A stretch of 64,000 nt of DNA, taken from contig NZ_JAUEMJ010000005.1 in the NCBI RefSeq assembly GCF_030403505.1, forward strand, positions 263,504-327,503, written 5' to 3'. Positions 17,854 through 26,094 of the stretch are shown piece after piece. The DNA comes from Glycomyces tritici (GTDB lineage: Bacteria; Actinomycetota; Actinomycetes; Mycobacteriales; Micromonosporaceae). The notes beneath the pieces were generated by a model, which saw nothing but the letters and a program-made list of their open reading frames with translations, did not search any database and was not told where the DNA came from. The first letter of the stretch is position 1. Every line of letters begins with the position of its first letter. The position numbers and the translations under genes are program-made.

Positions 17854-18933
17854 GTGAATACTTTGGCGCGCAAAGCGAGTGCTTCGGGCGACGGGACGCG
17901 CCACACCACTATCCGCGAGGTGGCCGAGCGGGCCGGCGTCTCGGTCGCCACCGTCTCGCGCATCCTCTCGGGCACCTACCCGGCCGCGCCCGCCACCCGG
18001 AGCAAGGTCATGCGAGCCGTCGAAGAGCTCGACTACGTCGCCAACCACCACGCCCGCGCCCTCCAGGGGACCACTCGCAAGAGCATCGCCATCATCGTGA
18101 ACTCGGTGATCTCCCCGCACTACGCCCATGTGGCCCAAGGGGTCCAGACCCAGGCGGCCGAGGACAGCCGCCTGTGCCAGATCGGCACCACCGGCGGCGA
18201 CGCCGAACGGGAGCTCGCGATGGTCCAGTTCATGCGCGAGCAGCACCCCGAGGCCGTGATCCTCGTCGGCAACGTGAACGCCGACGCCGAGTACCGCGCC
18301 CGCATGAGCCGGTACGCGCACGCGCTCGCGGCCATCGGCTCCCGCCTGGTGCTCTGCGGCCGGCCCCCGCTCGGCCCGGACGTGCCCGCCGTGGTCGTGG
18401 AGTACGACAACACCGGCGGCGCGTTCGCGGCCACGAGCCATCTGCTCTCCAACGGCCACAAGCGCATCCTGTACCTGGGCCGCCGCGCCGGCTACACCAC
18501 GGCCGACGCCCGCATCGAGGGCTACCGCAAGGCCCTGGCGGCCTACGGCGCCGAACACGACCCGGGCCTGGAGGTCGACGGCACCTTCGAGCGCTTCGAG
18601 GGCTACCGGATGATGAAGGAGCGCCTGGCCGCCGGACCGCCCGACTACACGGCGGTGTTCGCGGGCAACGACCAGATCGCGGCGGGCGCGCGCCAGGCCC
18701 TCCTCGAGCACGGGCTGCGCGTGCCCGAGGACCTCTCGATGGTCGGCTTCGACGACCTGCCCCCGGCCGCGGACATCGACCTGACCACCGTCTACCAGCC
18801 CCACGAGGAACTGGGCCGGACCGCGGTGCGCCTCGCGCTCGAGCACGCCCGCCAGGGCGGCCCGCCCCCGCACACGGTCCTCGGTACCCACCTGGTGCTC
18901 CGCGGCTCGGTCCGCCCGCTCGTCGCGGCCTGA
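17854..18933 (+). CDS. LacI-family repressor, likely regulator of rhamnogalacturonan use
   Basis: 359 aa from the GTG at 17854. HTH at about 18-45 (TIREVAERAGVSVATVSRIL) with hinge helix HHARALQG, where the Leu-minor-groove motif is kept. The periplasmic-binding-like effector domain follows (IAIIVNSVISPHYAHVAQGV; HKRILYLGRRAGYTTADARIEGY; AVFAGNDQIAAGARQALLEHGLRVPEDLSMVGFDDLP). Matching palindromes occur at 11235, 15457 and 17835, all in the 11-18 kb block, so this is the best candidate regulator. Its inducer is presumably a rhamnogalacturonan oligosaccharide; that is inference. Confidence 0.9.
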   Translation: MNTLARKASASGDGTRHTTIREVAERAGVSVATVSRILSGTYPAAPATRSKVMRAVEELDYVANHHARALQGTTRKSIAIIVNSVISPHYAHVAQGVQTQAAEDSRLCQIGTTGGDAERELAMVQFMREQHPEAVILVGNVNADAEYRARMSRYAHALAAIGSRLVLCGRPPLGPDVPAVVVEYDNTGGAFAATSHLLSNGHKRILYLGRRAGYTTADARIEGYRKALAAYGAEHDPGLEVDGTFERFEGYRMMKERLAAGPPDYTAVFAGNDQIAAGARQALLEHGLRVPEDLSMVGFDDLPPAADIDLTTVYQPHEELGRTAVRLALEHARQGGPPPHTVLGTHLVLRGSVRPLVAA

Positions 18934-18938
18934 GCCAC

Positions 18939-18969
18939 CCGGGCGCCGCGTCCTGGACGCGGCACCCGG
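18939..18969. terminator. Hairpin between the LacI and small secreted protein genes
   Basis: ccgggcgccgcgtcc (18939-18953) pairs with ggacgcggcacccgg (18955-18969) with one mismatch. It lies between convergent genes and can serve both. Confidence 0.55.
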
Positions 18970-18976
18970 ACCGGGC

Positions 18977-19291
18977 TTACCGGTACCAGCCGTAGAAGCA
19001 GTTGGCGGGACCGCCGTCGTAGTACGCGTAGACCGTTCGCCAAGTGTTGTAAGGCGAGTTGCCGGCGTTGATGTTGTTCATGCCGGGCCGCGCGCAGAAG
19101 TGGTCGTCGTCGCCGAAGACGTGCTCCACGGTCAGCATGACATTGGTGTCGCCGCAGTGGTTGTAGTCCTGGGTGCCGTCGCCCTGCCAGCCGCACGGAG
19201 CGGCGTGCGCCGGAGCGGCGAGGGCCATGACGCCCGCACCCGCCAGCATCCCGGCGGCGATGACAGAGGTCGCGGTCTTGGCGATCCGCAT
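18977..19291 (-). CDS. Small secreted cysteine-containing protein
   Basis: 104 aa from the ATG at 19291; an in-frame start further out would spoil the signal peptide. Sec signal about 1-30 (IAKTATSVIAAGMLAGAGVMALAAPAHA). The mature part, about 74 residues, has four Cys (CGWQGDGTQDYNHCGD, FCARPG, NCFYGWYR) that could form two disulfides, and many aromatic residues. It resembles in layout the DUF6355 group of small secreted actinomycete proteins, but I cannot confirm this. Function unknown. Confidence 0.6.
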   Translation of the reverse strand: MRIAKTATSVIAAGMLAGAGVMALAAPAHAAPCGWQGDGTQDYNHCGDTNVMLTVEHVFGDDDHFCARPGMNNINAGNSPYNTWRTVYAYYDGGPANCFYGWYR

Positions 19292-19362
19292 GAGAGCTTG
19301 CTCCTTCACGTCGATGACAAATATCGCGAGCAGGCTAACACCGTACAATTTGGACAAAAGGC

Positions 19363-20301
19363 TCAGGTCATGTCGGGCGCGCTGGTGCTACCGCGCAAGC
19401 CCGCCGGGCCGGTGCGGACCGCGCGCGCCGCGGTCGCCCGGATCTCGTCCGCATAGAACCCCCACAAGGCGGGCGGGATGTCGTGGCCGACCCCGGGAAC
19501 GATGACGAGCCGTGCACCGCGGATGCCGTTCGCGAGGTCGCGGGCGGCCGAGGTGCGCAGGAGCTGGTCGGCGCCGCCGTGCATCACCGTGACCGGGAGC
19601 CGCAGCTGCGCGAGGCCGCCGCCGCTCCAGTGCGCGCCGAGCTGCCGGCCCATGGACTTCGGGTCCTGGAGGGAGCTCACCTCGTCCCGCTCGATGCGCG
19701 CCATCGCCTCCGCCTCGTCGAACGGGTGGCCCGGCGAGGCGAGCGCCCGCGAGACGGCCATCGCGAGGGCGATGTCGCCTTCCCGGGTCTCGGGGAACTG
19801 CAGCCTCGCCATCTTCGCGACGAAGCCGAATCGGATGTACCGCAGCAGCTTGAGGCTCCCGGCGTCACTGGAGACCGCCGCCGAGGAGACGAGGCTGCGC
19901 ACCCGGTCCGGGTGGCGCAAGGCGAGGCGCTGCGCCCGCAGGCCGCCGTTGGAGTGCCCGAAGAGGTGGGCCGAGTCCCACCCGAGGGCGTCCATGACGG
20001 CCGCGGCGTCGTCGGCGACGTCCTCGCCGGTGTAGGCGGGGGCGCGCTTGCGGAAGAGCGCCGCCACGGGGGATGCCGCCGCCTCGGGGAAGTGCGTGGA
20101 CTGCCCGGCGTCGCGGTTGTCGAAGGACGCCACGTGGAACCCGCGCTCGATGAGGGCCGCGATGAGGCCCTGCGGCCACCAGAAGCGGCTCACCGCCGAG
20201 CCCATGACGAGCAGCAGCGGCTCGCCGCCCGCGCCGCCGTGGTCCTCGTAGGCGAGGTCGACCGTGCCGTTGCGGGCGTAGCCGGTGGGGGACTGGCTCA
20301 T
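19363..20301 (-). CDS. Alpha/beta hydrolase (RdmC-like esterase family)
   Basis: 312 aa. Alpha/beta hydrolase with GSAVSRFWWPQGL oxyanion region, DNRDAGQST, nucleophile elbow GHSNGG (about 118-123), acidic residue in VMHGGADQLL and His in VPGVGHDIPPALW. This is the layout of the RdmC/aclacinomycin methylesterase-like hydrolases. It is divergent from a TetR gene with a shared inverted-repeat operator, so it is probably repressed by that TetR. Substrate unknown. A variant of unusual note: the elbow has Asn instead of the common Leu/Met/Trp after Ser. Confidence 0.85.
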   Translation of the reverse strand: MSQSPTGYARNGTVDLAYEDHGGAGGEPLLLVMGSAVSRFWWPQGLIAALIERGFHVASFDNRDAGQSTHFPEAAASPVAALFRKRAPAYTGEDVADDAAAVMDALGWDSAHLFGHSNGGLRAQRLALRHPDRVRSLVSSAAVSSDAGSLKLLRYIRFGFVAKMARLQFPETREGDIALAMAVSRALASPGHPFDEAEAMARIERDEVSSLQDPKSMGRQLGAHWSGGGLAQLRLPVTVMHGGADQLLRTSAARDLANGIRGARLVIVPGVGHDIPPALWGFYADEIRATAARAVRTGPAGLRGSTSAPDMT

Positions 20302-20319
20302 GGCTCCTCCTCGGAGTTA

Positions 20320-20363
20320 GCGAACGCTGTTCTCGAACTGTAGCCTTCGAGTACACTGTTCGC
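20320..20363. promoter_or_regulatory. Paired TetR operator between hydrolase and TetR genes
   Basis: gcgaacgctgttctcgaa (20320-20337) is repeated in inverted orientation at 20346-20363 with 15 of 18 positions matching. Each arm also contains a GAAC..GTTC-like dyad. Such paired sites are typical of TetR repressors controlling a divergent promoter. Confidence 0.7.
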
Positions 20364-20382
20364 AAACACCCGGAGGAGTGAC

Positions 20383-21042
20383 ATGACCGACGTGATCTGG
20401 CTGCGACCCGAGCGCGCCGCCACCGGCCGCCCCGCCGCGCACGACCGCGCCGAGATCACGGCCGCCGCGATCGGCGTCGCCGACCGGGGCGGACTGGACG
20501 CGGTGTCCATGCGCAGTGTCGCGGTCGAACTCGGCACCGGCGCGGCATCGCTCTACCGCTACGTCGCGAGCCGGGACGACCTGCTCGACCTGATGATCGA
20601 CGCGACCGCCGCCGAATGCCGCCTCGCGCCGCCCACCGGCGATCCGGTCGCCGACCTCGTAGCCGTCGCCGAGGGGCTGCACGAGGTGATGGTGCGCCAC
20701 CCCTGGCTCCCGGAACTGGCGGTCACCCGCCCGGCCCTCGGCCCCGGCGGGGTCGCGGTGCTCGACCACGTGCTCGGCGTCCTCGCCGACCACCCCGGGG
20801 ACGCCGCGTCGAAACTCGAGGTCTTCGCCCTCCTCAACGCCCTCGTGGCCACCTTCGCGCGCAACGAGTTCGCCGCCGCCGACCAGTCCCGGCGGGCCGT
20901 CGCGTACCTCGGCCACGTGGCCGCCGGCGGCGAGCGCCCGCGCATCTCCGCCCTCTTCGACGAACTCTCCACAGCGGACCCCGACCCGCGGGACCGCCGC
21001 GTCACCGCGCTGGCGGCGCTCCTGTCCGGCCTGCTCGGCTGA
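20383..21042 (+). CDS. TetR-family repressor
   Basis: 219 aa. The DNA-binding domain is offset by about 20 residues: DRAEITAAAIGVADRGGLDAVSMRSVAVELGTGAASLYRYVASRDDLLDLM. The tail fits the TetR_C (TetR/ActR) type (ELAVTRPALGPGGVAVLDHVLGVL). Probably represses the divergent alpha/beta hydrolase and itself through the sites at 20320-20363. Confidence 0.88.
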   Translation: MTDVIWLRPERAATGRPAAHDRAEITAAAIGVADRGGLDAVSMRSVAVELGTGAASLYRYVASRDDLLDLMIDATAAECRLAPPTGDPVADLVAVAEGLHEVMVRHPWLPELAVTRPALGPGGVAVLDHVLGVLADHPGDAASKLEVFALLNALVATFARNEFAAADQSRRAVAYLGHVAAGGERPRISALFDELSTADPDPRDRRVTALAALLSGLLG

Positions 21043-21048
21043 CGGGCC

Positions 21049-22416
21049 TCACGCCTCGGGGATCCAGTTCCCGTGCAGGCCCAGGGGGACGCGCGCGGGC
21101 AGGTGGACCCGGGCGAGCGGTTCGCCGGTGAAGTCCTGCGCGGCGAGGATCACCAGGTCCGCCGCGCCGCGCTCGGGATCGTGGACGTAGAGCAGGTTGT
21201 AGCCGTCGTCCTCGGCCGCGGCCGTGGCGGAGGGCACGAACACGGTCTCGCCCGCGGCGGCGTCGCGGCCGAACTCGTGCGCCTCGGTCGTCCCGGAGAC
21301 GAGGTCGTGCTTGAGGACCGCGTTGGAGAACCCCTCGTCCGGGCGGTCGGCGTCGATCGCGCTCGGCGCGGCGTAGAGCTCGGTCGACGCGGTGTACCCG
21401 TACCGGTGGGGTCGGCCGGAGTACTGGCCGTTGAGCCGCGGGAAGTCCTGGGGCCGGTCGTGCAGGAGCTCGGTCCGGGCCTTGCCCGCGGCCAGGTCGA
21501 GGGTCCAGCGTTCGAGCACGGGGCGTCCGGCGCCGATATCGGCGAGGTCGAACCTGCCGGCGTGCCAGGCCACGTCGACCACGATGGACCCGGCCTCCTC
21601 GTAGGCGTTGAGCGTGTGGCCGACCATGCCCGGCGGCAGGTCGATCCATTGCACGGCACCGCCCGCGCGGGCCATGACGCCGACCTGTGCGGGCAGTTCT
21701 GGGTTCCACCCGAAGGGCACTCCGGTCGCCAGGCGCCGCGGGTCGAACACGACCGGCGAGGTGTAGATCAGCACGTAGTGCTCGGTCAGGCCGAAGTCGT
21801 GCATGTACGGGAGCGTGGGCGCGGGGATGTTCGTCACCCGCTCGGCGGTGCCGCCGGGGGAGAAGACGATGTGCTGGAGGAAGTCGGTCCCGTACCGGAA
21901 CGCGAGGGAGTGCATCTCGCCGGTGCGGTGGTCGAACTTCGTGTGGGCGTTGGCCGTGAAGCCCTCGGGGGTCGCGCCGAGGTCGCAGGGGCCGACGGTC
22001 TCCAGTTCGGGGGTGAGCTCGTAGGGCGCGATGCCGCCCTCGATGAGGGCGTAGACGCGACCACCGTGCCCGGCGACTTGGACGTTCGGGGCGAAGTCGA
22101 ACCGCATGTCGAACCCGTCCTCGGCGGTGCGGCCGCGGCGCGGCTCGCCGAGCCTGTCCGCGACCGAGGCCGAGCGGATCCAGCGGTTGCGGTACCACTC
22201 GGCGCGGCCGTCGCGCAGTCGCACGCCGTGGACCATGCCCTCGCCGAGGGTCCAGATGTGGGCCGAGGCGTCCTCGATGCCGAGGGGGTTGGGGCCGATG
22301 CGGAGGTAGCGGCCGTTGAGGTCGGCGGGGATCGCGCCGCTCACCGGGAGGTCGTAGGCCGTGACCTCCTCGGTGACGGGCGCGAAGTTGCCGCGGGTGT
22401 ATCGCTCGAAGCGCAT
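21049..22416 (-). CDS. Carotenoid oxygenase (carotenoid cleavage dioxygenase family)
   Basis: 455 aa from the ATG at 22416. A seven-bladed-propeller non-haem iron oxygenase: NGRYLRIGPNP near the N-terminus, then the four-His signature places ANAHTKFDHRTGEMH, LPYMHDFGLTEHY, GHTLNAYEE and the C-terminal LHGNWIPEA. The family cleaves conjugated C=C bonds in apocarotenoids or stilbenoids, one Fe(II) per chain. No carotenoid synthesis genes are in the window. A TetR gene is divergent, with a long AT-rich operator between; the substrate may therefore also be an environmental aromatic. Confidence 0.9.
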   Translation of the reverse strand: MRFERYTRGNFAPVTEEVTAYDLPVSGAIPADLNGRYLRIGPNPLGIEDASAHIWTLGEGMVHGVRLRDGRAEWYRNRWIRSASVADRLGEPRRGRTAEDGFDMRFDFAPNVQVAGHGGRVYALIEGGIAPYELTPELETVGPCDLGATPEGFTANAHTKFDHRTGEMHSLAFRYGTDFLQHIVFSPGGTAERVTNIPAPTLPYMHDFGLTEHYVLIYTSPVVFDPRRLATGVPFGWNPELPAQVGVMARAGGAVQWIDLPPGMVGHTLNAYEEAGSIVVDVAWHAGRFDLADIGAGRPVLERWTLDLAAGKARTELLHDRPQDFPRLNGQYSGRPHRYGYTASTELYAAPSAIDADRPDEGFSNAVLKHDLVSGTTEAHEFGRDAAAGETVFVPSATAAAEDDGYNLLYVHDPERGAADLVILAAQDFTGEPLARVHLPARVPLGLHGNWIPEA

Positions 22417-22451
22417 GGGGGTCCTCTCTGGTCCGACGCGGGGACGCGTCG

Positions 22452-22484
22452 ATTTATACGAACGTATCATACGGATGTATAAAT
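22452..22484. promoter_or_regulatory. TetR operator between carotenoid oxygenase and TetR genes
   Basis: A 33-bp AT-rich dyad: atttatac at 22452 pairs with gtataaat ending at 22484, with further symmetry (CGTATC/ATACGG) inside. It covers the divergent promoters and is the likely site of the TetR encoded at 22510. Confidence 0.7.
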
Positions 22485-22509
22485 CCGGGACGCCCGCTAG
22501 GATCGCCGC

Positions 22510-23058
22510 ATGGGACACCGAGAGGACCTGCTCGAAGGCGCGAAGCGCTGCCTCGTCGAGCGCGGCTACAGCCGGACCACGGCCCGCGACATCGTCGAGG
22601 CCTCGCACACCAACCTGGGGTCCATCGGATACCACTACGGCACCAAGGACAAGCTGCTGCTGCAGGCCATGGTCGAGATGTCCGGGGAGCTGGCCGAGCG
22701 CATGATGGCGGTCGACCCCGGCGCGGGGGACGCCGGCGCGCGGCTGCTCGCGTTCTGGGAGGGCATGATCGCCTCGTTCCGCACCGACCCGGGCCTGTGG
22801 CGGGCCAACCTCGAGATCCTCGTGCAGACCCTGCACGACCCGGAGCTCCGGTCGCGCCTCGCCGACACCCACGAGCGCGCCCGCGACGGACTCGGACGCC
22901 ACCTCACCCCGGGCGCGGGAGCCGCCGGCCGCGCCGCCGGCTCCCTCCACTTCGCCCTCATCATGGGCGTGATGACCCAGCACCTCATCGACCCCGATCG
23001 CGCCCCCAGCGCCGCGGAGGTCGTGGACGGCCTGCGGGCGATCTCGGGTTCAGCGTGA
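22510..23058 (+). CDS. TetR-family regulator
   Basis: 182 aa. HTH: LLEGAKRCLVERGYSRTTARDIVEASHTNLGSIGYHYGTKDKLL. The short C-terminal domain (MVEMSGELAERMM.., RTDPGLWRANLEILVQTLHDPELR) forms the ligand pocket. Divergent from the carotenoid oxygenase. Its 3' end overlaps the convergent flavin monooxygenase gene by 9 bp. Confidence 0.88.
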   Translation: MGHREDLLEGAKRCLVERGYSRTTARDIVEASHTNLGSIGYHYGTKDKLLLQAMVEMSGELAERMMAVDPGAGDAGARLLAFWEGMIASFRTDPGLWRANLEILVQTLHDPELRSRLADTHERARDGLGRHLTPGAGAAGRAAGSLHFALIMGVMTQHLIDPDRAPSAAEVVDGLRAISGSA

Positions 23059-24222
23059 GTTCCTGATCGACCGCTCCACCAGCTGCCGGACGCCGGGCAG
23101 GGTGATGGAGCGCATCATCATGTCGCTCAACCAGACGTGGAACCGCGTGGGCGGTGCGAACCGGGCGATCCCCCTGCGCGCCAAGGCCTGGCGCTTCTCG
23201 GCCTCCGGGCGCAGCCGCGCCTCCCACTCCGCGAGCGCCGCAGTGACGTCCGCGCCGTGCCGTTCCAGGGCCTCGCCGAGCGCATCGGCGCCCGCGATCG
23301 CAAGGCCCGCACCGTAACCGGCGAACAGCGTCACGCACCAGGCGGCGTCGCCGAGCAGCACGACCCGGCCGTCGCTCCACGAGTCCATGCGGATCTGGCT
23401 CACCGAGTCGAAGTAGGCGCCGGAGTCCTCCTCGAGCTGGGCCAGGGCGTCGGGCACGCCGCCGCCGAGGTCCCCGAAGGCCTCGCCGAGTGCGGCGGCC
23501 GGCCCGCGCGCGAGGTCCGCTTCGGTGTCGGCGCTGCGGTAGGTGAAGAACGCCGAGGACCGGCCGGGGCCGAGGTTGATCACGGCCGCGGTGCGGTGCG
23601 GGCCGATGAACGTGGTGCCGCTGCCCTCTGCGAGGTCCGCCGGGACCCGGTGCAGCGGGAAGGCGCCGACCATGTGGTCCAGGTCGACCCGCAGCCGCGA
23701 CTCCTCGCCGAACACGAGCCGCCGCACGCCCGAATGCAGGCCGTCGGCCCCGATGAGCAGGTCCGCGCGCTCCTGGGAGCCGTCGCTGAGGGTCGCGACG
23801 ACCCCGCCCGCGTCCTGCGCGATCGCGGTGACCGTCGTGCCGAACCGGAACTCGGCCGTTTCCTCGACCGCCTCGAACAAGACCGTCTCCAGGTCGCCCC
23901 GGAACACCGACATCGCCCGCGCGCCCTGCGCGGCCTCCACGATCGCCTGCGGCACCGTGAACTTGGCGCTGCCATCGGCCCGCACGAGGATCGACGTGAA
24001 CGCCCCGAGGTCGCGCTTCGCCAACGCGGGCAGCAGGCCCAGCCGCTCGACCGCGTCATACTCGCCGCCGATCAGGTTGAGCATGTACCCGCTGCTGCGC
24101 CGCGCGGGCGCGCGCTCGACCACGACCGCGCGCCAGCCCGCCCGATGCAGCCGCAGCGCCGCTGCCAGCCCCGCAATACCCGCCCCGACCACGATCGCCG
24201 TGCGCTTCCCGTGCTCCGCCAT
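23050..24222 (-). CDS. FAD-dependent monooxygenase (PHBH/tetracycline hydroxylase-like)
   Basis: 390 aa. Class A flavoprotein monooxygenase: dinucleotide motif VGAGIAGLAAALRL (about 12-25) with Glu of VVER, second FAD motif DLLIGADGLHSGVRR, and GD motif VVLLGDAAWCVTLFAGYGAGLAIAGADAL. The active-site region has GYMLNLIGGEYDAVERLGL, typical of the TetX/RebC-like subgroup acting on polyketide- or aromatic-type substrates. A divergent TetR with clear paired operator controls it, which fits a detoxification enzyme; substrate unknown. Confidence 0.87.
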   Translation of the reverse strand: MAEHGKRTAIVVGAGIAGLAAALRLHRAGWRAVVVERAPARRSSGYMLNLIGGEYDAVERLGLLPALAKRDLGAFTSILVRADGSAKFTVPQAIVEAAQGARAMSVFRGDLETVLFEAVEETAEFRFGTTVTAIAQDAGGVVATLSDGSQERADLLIGADGLHSGVRRLVFGEESRLRVDLDHMVGAFPLHRVPADLAEGSGTTFIGPHRTAAVINLGPGRSSAFFTYRSADTEADLARGPAAALGEAFGDLGGGVPDALAQLEEDSGAYFDSVSQIRMDSWSDGRVVLLGDAAWCVTLFAGYGAGLAIAGADALGEALERHGADVTAALAEWEARLRPEAEKRQALARRGIARFAPPTRFHVWLSDMMMRSITLPGVRQLVERSIRNSR

Positions 24223-24234
24223 AGCCGCCTCCTT

Positions 24235-24279
24235 AGTTTGAACATGTGTTCATCACAAGTATGAACGATTGTTCAAACT
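24235..24279. promoter_or_regulatory. Paired palindromic TetR operator
   Basis: Two 12-bp dyads, GAACATGTGTTC (24240-24251) and GAACGATTGTTC (24263-24274), sit inside a larger inverted repeat whose ends are AGTTTGAACA and TGTTCAAACT. The spacing between dyad centres is 23 bp, about two helical turns. It covers the divergent monooxygenase/TetR promoters. Confidence 0.8.
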
Positions 24280-24318
24280 CGTGCCGGGCGCCCCCGCGCC
24301 GCCCGCTACACTGGGCCC

Positions 24319-24909
24319 GTGCCAAGAGGAGTCGCCATCCCCGAGCTGCGGCAGCAGCTCTTCACCGCCGCCGAGCGCGTGATCCTCCGCGACGGGCCCG
24401 GCAGACTCAGCGGCCGCGCCGTCACCACCGAAGCCCGCGTCGCCGCCGGACTCCTCTACGCCCACTTCACCGACCTCGACGACTTCCTCGCCGCCTACGC
24501 CGTCGACCGCTCCTTCGTCGTCATCGCCGCCGCCGGCCGCCTCACTGCACGCGCCGGCACCGGCGACCCCGCCGCCAACCTCGGCGACGCCCTCCTGGCC
24601 GTCCCCCGCGACGCCCTCGCCGCGCTCGCCCGCCTCCAGATCCTCCGGCCCGACCTCGCCCGACGCGTCCGCGACGTCCTCGGCGACGCCACCGCCCTCG
24701 ACGCGATCGAGCAGGCCGCCGCCGCGTACCTCGAAGCCGAACGCGGCCTCGGCCGCCTCGCCACGCGCACTGACCCCGAAGCGGTCGCACTGGCCCTCAC
24801 CGGCACCCTCCACCACCTGGTCCTCACCGGCGACGACCCCGAACGACTCCGGCCCGCGATCACCGCGCTGGTCGGCACCACCGCGAACGAACGGAGTGGC
24901 AATGGCTGA
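24319..24909 (+). CDS. TetR-family regulator
   Basis: 196 aa from the GTG at 24319. HTH: LRQQLFTAAERVILRDGPGRLSGRAVTTEARVAAGLLYAHFTDLDDFLAAYAVDR. The C-terminal domain is Ala/Leu-rich with no known ligand motif. It probably represses the divergent flavin monooxygenase. Its end overlaps the following DUF89 gene by 8 bp, so that gene may be under the same control. Confidence 0.87.
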   Translation: MPRGVAIPELRQQLFTAAERVILRDGPGRLSGRAVTTEARVAAGLLYAHFTDLDDFLAAYAVDRSFVVIAAAGRLTARAGTGDPAANLGDALLAVPRDALAALARLQILRPDLARRVRDVLGDATALDAIEQAAAAYLEAERGLGRLATRTDPEAVALALTGTLHHLVLTGDDPERLRPAITALVGTTANERSGNG

Positions 24910-26065
24910 CCTGCGCCCGAACCTGCCCCCGCGCATCGGCATCGACCGGCCCGGCTCGTTCAGCCGCTCCTGCTTCCACGAGCGCCACCCGGTGCTCATC
25001 GCGAACCTCATCGCCGACCACCCGTACCCGCCGCGCCTCCGCGCCCGGCTCGAAGCCCTGCTCGCCGAGTCCCTCGACGGCACCGTCCCGCCCGAGGTCC
25101 CGCCCGGTCCGAACCAGGCGTTCTGGGCCGCCGAGATCGCCGCGTGCGCCGGCCGGCCCTGGAGCGGCCTGCCGTACCTGTGGGCCGAGTCGTACTTCTA
25201 CCGCCGCCTCCTCGACGCGACCGAGTACTTCGACGCCGAGAGCCCCTGGTGCGGTGTCGACCTCTTCGCCCCGCAGAAGCACGCGCAGCTCGCCGGCCCC
25301 GAACTCCGGGCCGACCTCGACGCCTACGCCGCACTCGGCGAACGTGACCACGCCGAGCGCCGCCGGGCCCTGCTCTACGCGAGCCTCTGGGGCAACCAGG
25401 CCGACCTCGGCTTCCGCACCACCACCGACATCGCGGGCCGCAGCGGCATCGTCGTCGACGACGGCGCCGCCGTCTGGGACCTCGTCGACGGGCCCGGGAG
25501 CGGACCGGTGATCGTGGTGGCCGACAACGCGGGCCGCGAACTCACCGCCGACCTCGCCCTCGTCGACGCGCTCCTGGAGACGGGAACCGTCGAGCTCCAC
25601 CTCAAACCGCACCCCTACTTCGTCTCGGACGCCACCGGCAACGACCTGCTCGCCACCCTCGACGCGCTCGACGCCGACCCGAACAAGCCCGTGCAGGCCC
25701 TCGCCCAGCGGCTGCGCGAATCGATCCGCGACGAGTCGCTGCGCGTGCGCACCCACGGCTTCTACGCGCTGCCCTCCACCTACCGGCACCTGCCGCCCGA
25801 TCTCGCCGCCGACTACCGGGCCGCGAGGCTCGTGATCCTCAAGGGCGACTTGAACTACCGCCGCCTCGTCGGCGACCGCGCATGGGACCCGACCACGCCC
25901 TTCGGCGACGTCGTCGCCTACTTCCCGGGCGACGTGGCCGCCCTGCGCACCGCCAAATCGGACCTCGCGGTCGGCATCCCCCCGGCCCGTCTCACCGAGT
26001 TGGACAACGCTTCCCCGGACTGGCGGATCAGCGGCACGCACGCCATGATTCAAGTGCTGCACTGA
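24902..26065 (+). CDS. ARMT1/DUF89-family damage-control phosphatase
   Basis: 387 aa from the ATG at 24902. DUF89 features in order: N-terminal helical domain (FHERHPVLIANLIADHPYPP.., FWAAEIAACAGRPWSGLPYLWAESYFYRRLL), LYASLWGNQADLGF, metal-binding VVADNAGRELTADLALVDALL (Asp-Asn pair), and the C-terminal VILKGDLNYRRLVGDRAW. Such metal-dependent phosphatases hydrolyse harmful phosphometabolites such as fructose 1-phosphate. The overlap with TetR suggests co-transcription; the link to a monooxygenase regulator is unusual. Confidence 0.85.
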   Translation: MADLRPNLPPRIGIDRPGSFSRSCFHERHPVLIANLIADHPYPPRLRARLEALLAESLDGTVPPEVPPGPNQAFWAAEIAACAGRPWSGLPYLWAESYFYRRLLDATEYFDAESPWCGVDLFAPQKHAQLAGPELRADLDAYAALGERDHAERRRALLYASLWGNQADLGFRTTTDIAGRSGIVVDDGAAVWDLVDGPGSGPVIVVADNAGRELTADLALVDALLETGTVELHLKPHPYFVSDATGNDLLATLDALDADPNKPVQALAQRLRESIRDESLRVRTHGFYALPSTYRHLPPDLAADYRAARLVILKGDLNYRRLVGDRAWDPTTPFGDVVAYFPGDVAALRTAKSDLAVGIPPARLTELDNASPDWRISGTHAMIQVLH

Positions 26066-26094
26066 TGCAGCCGCACTGATCCGAGGAGGCGGCG

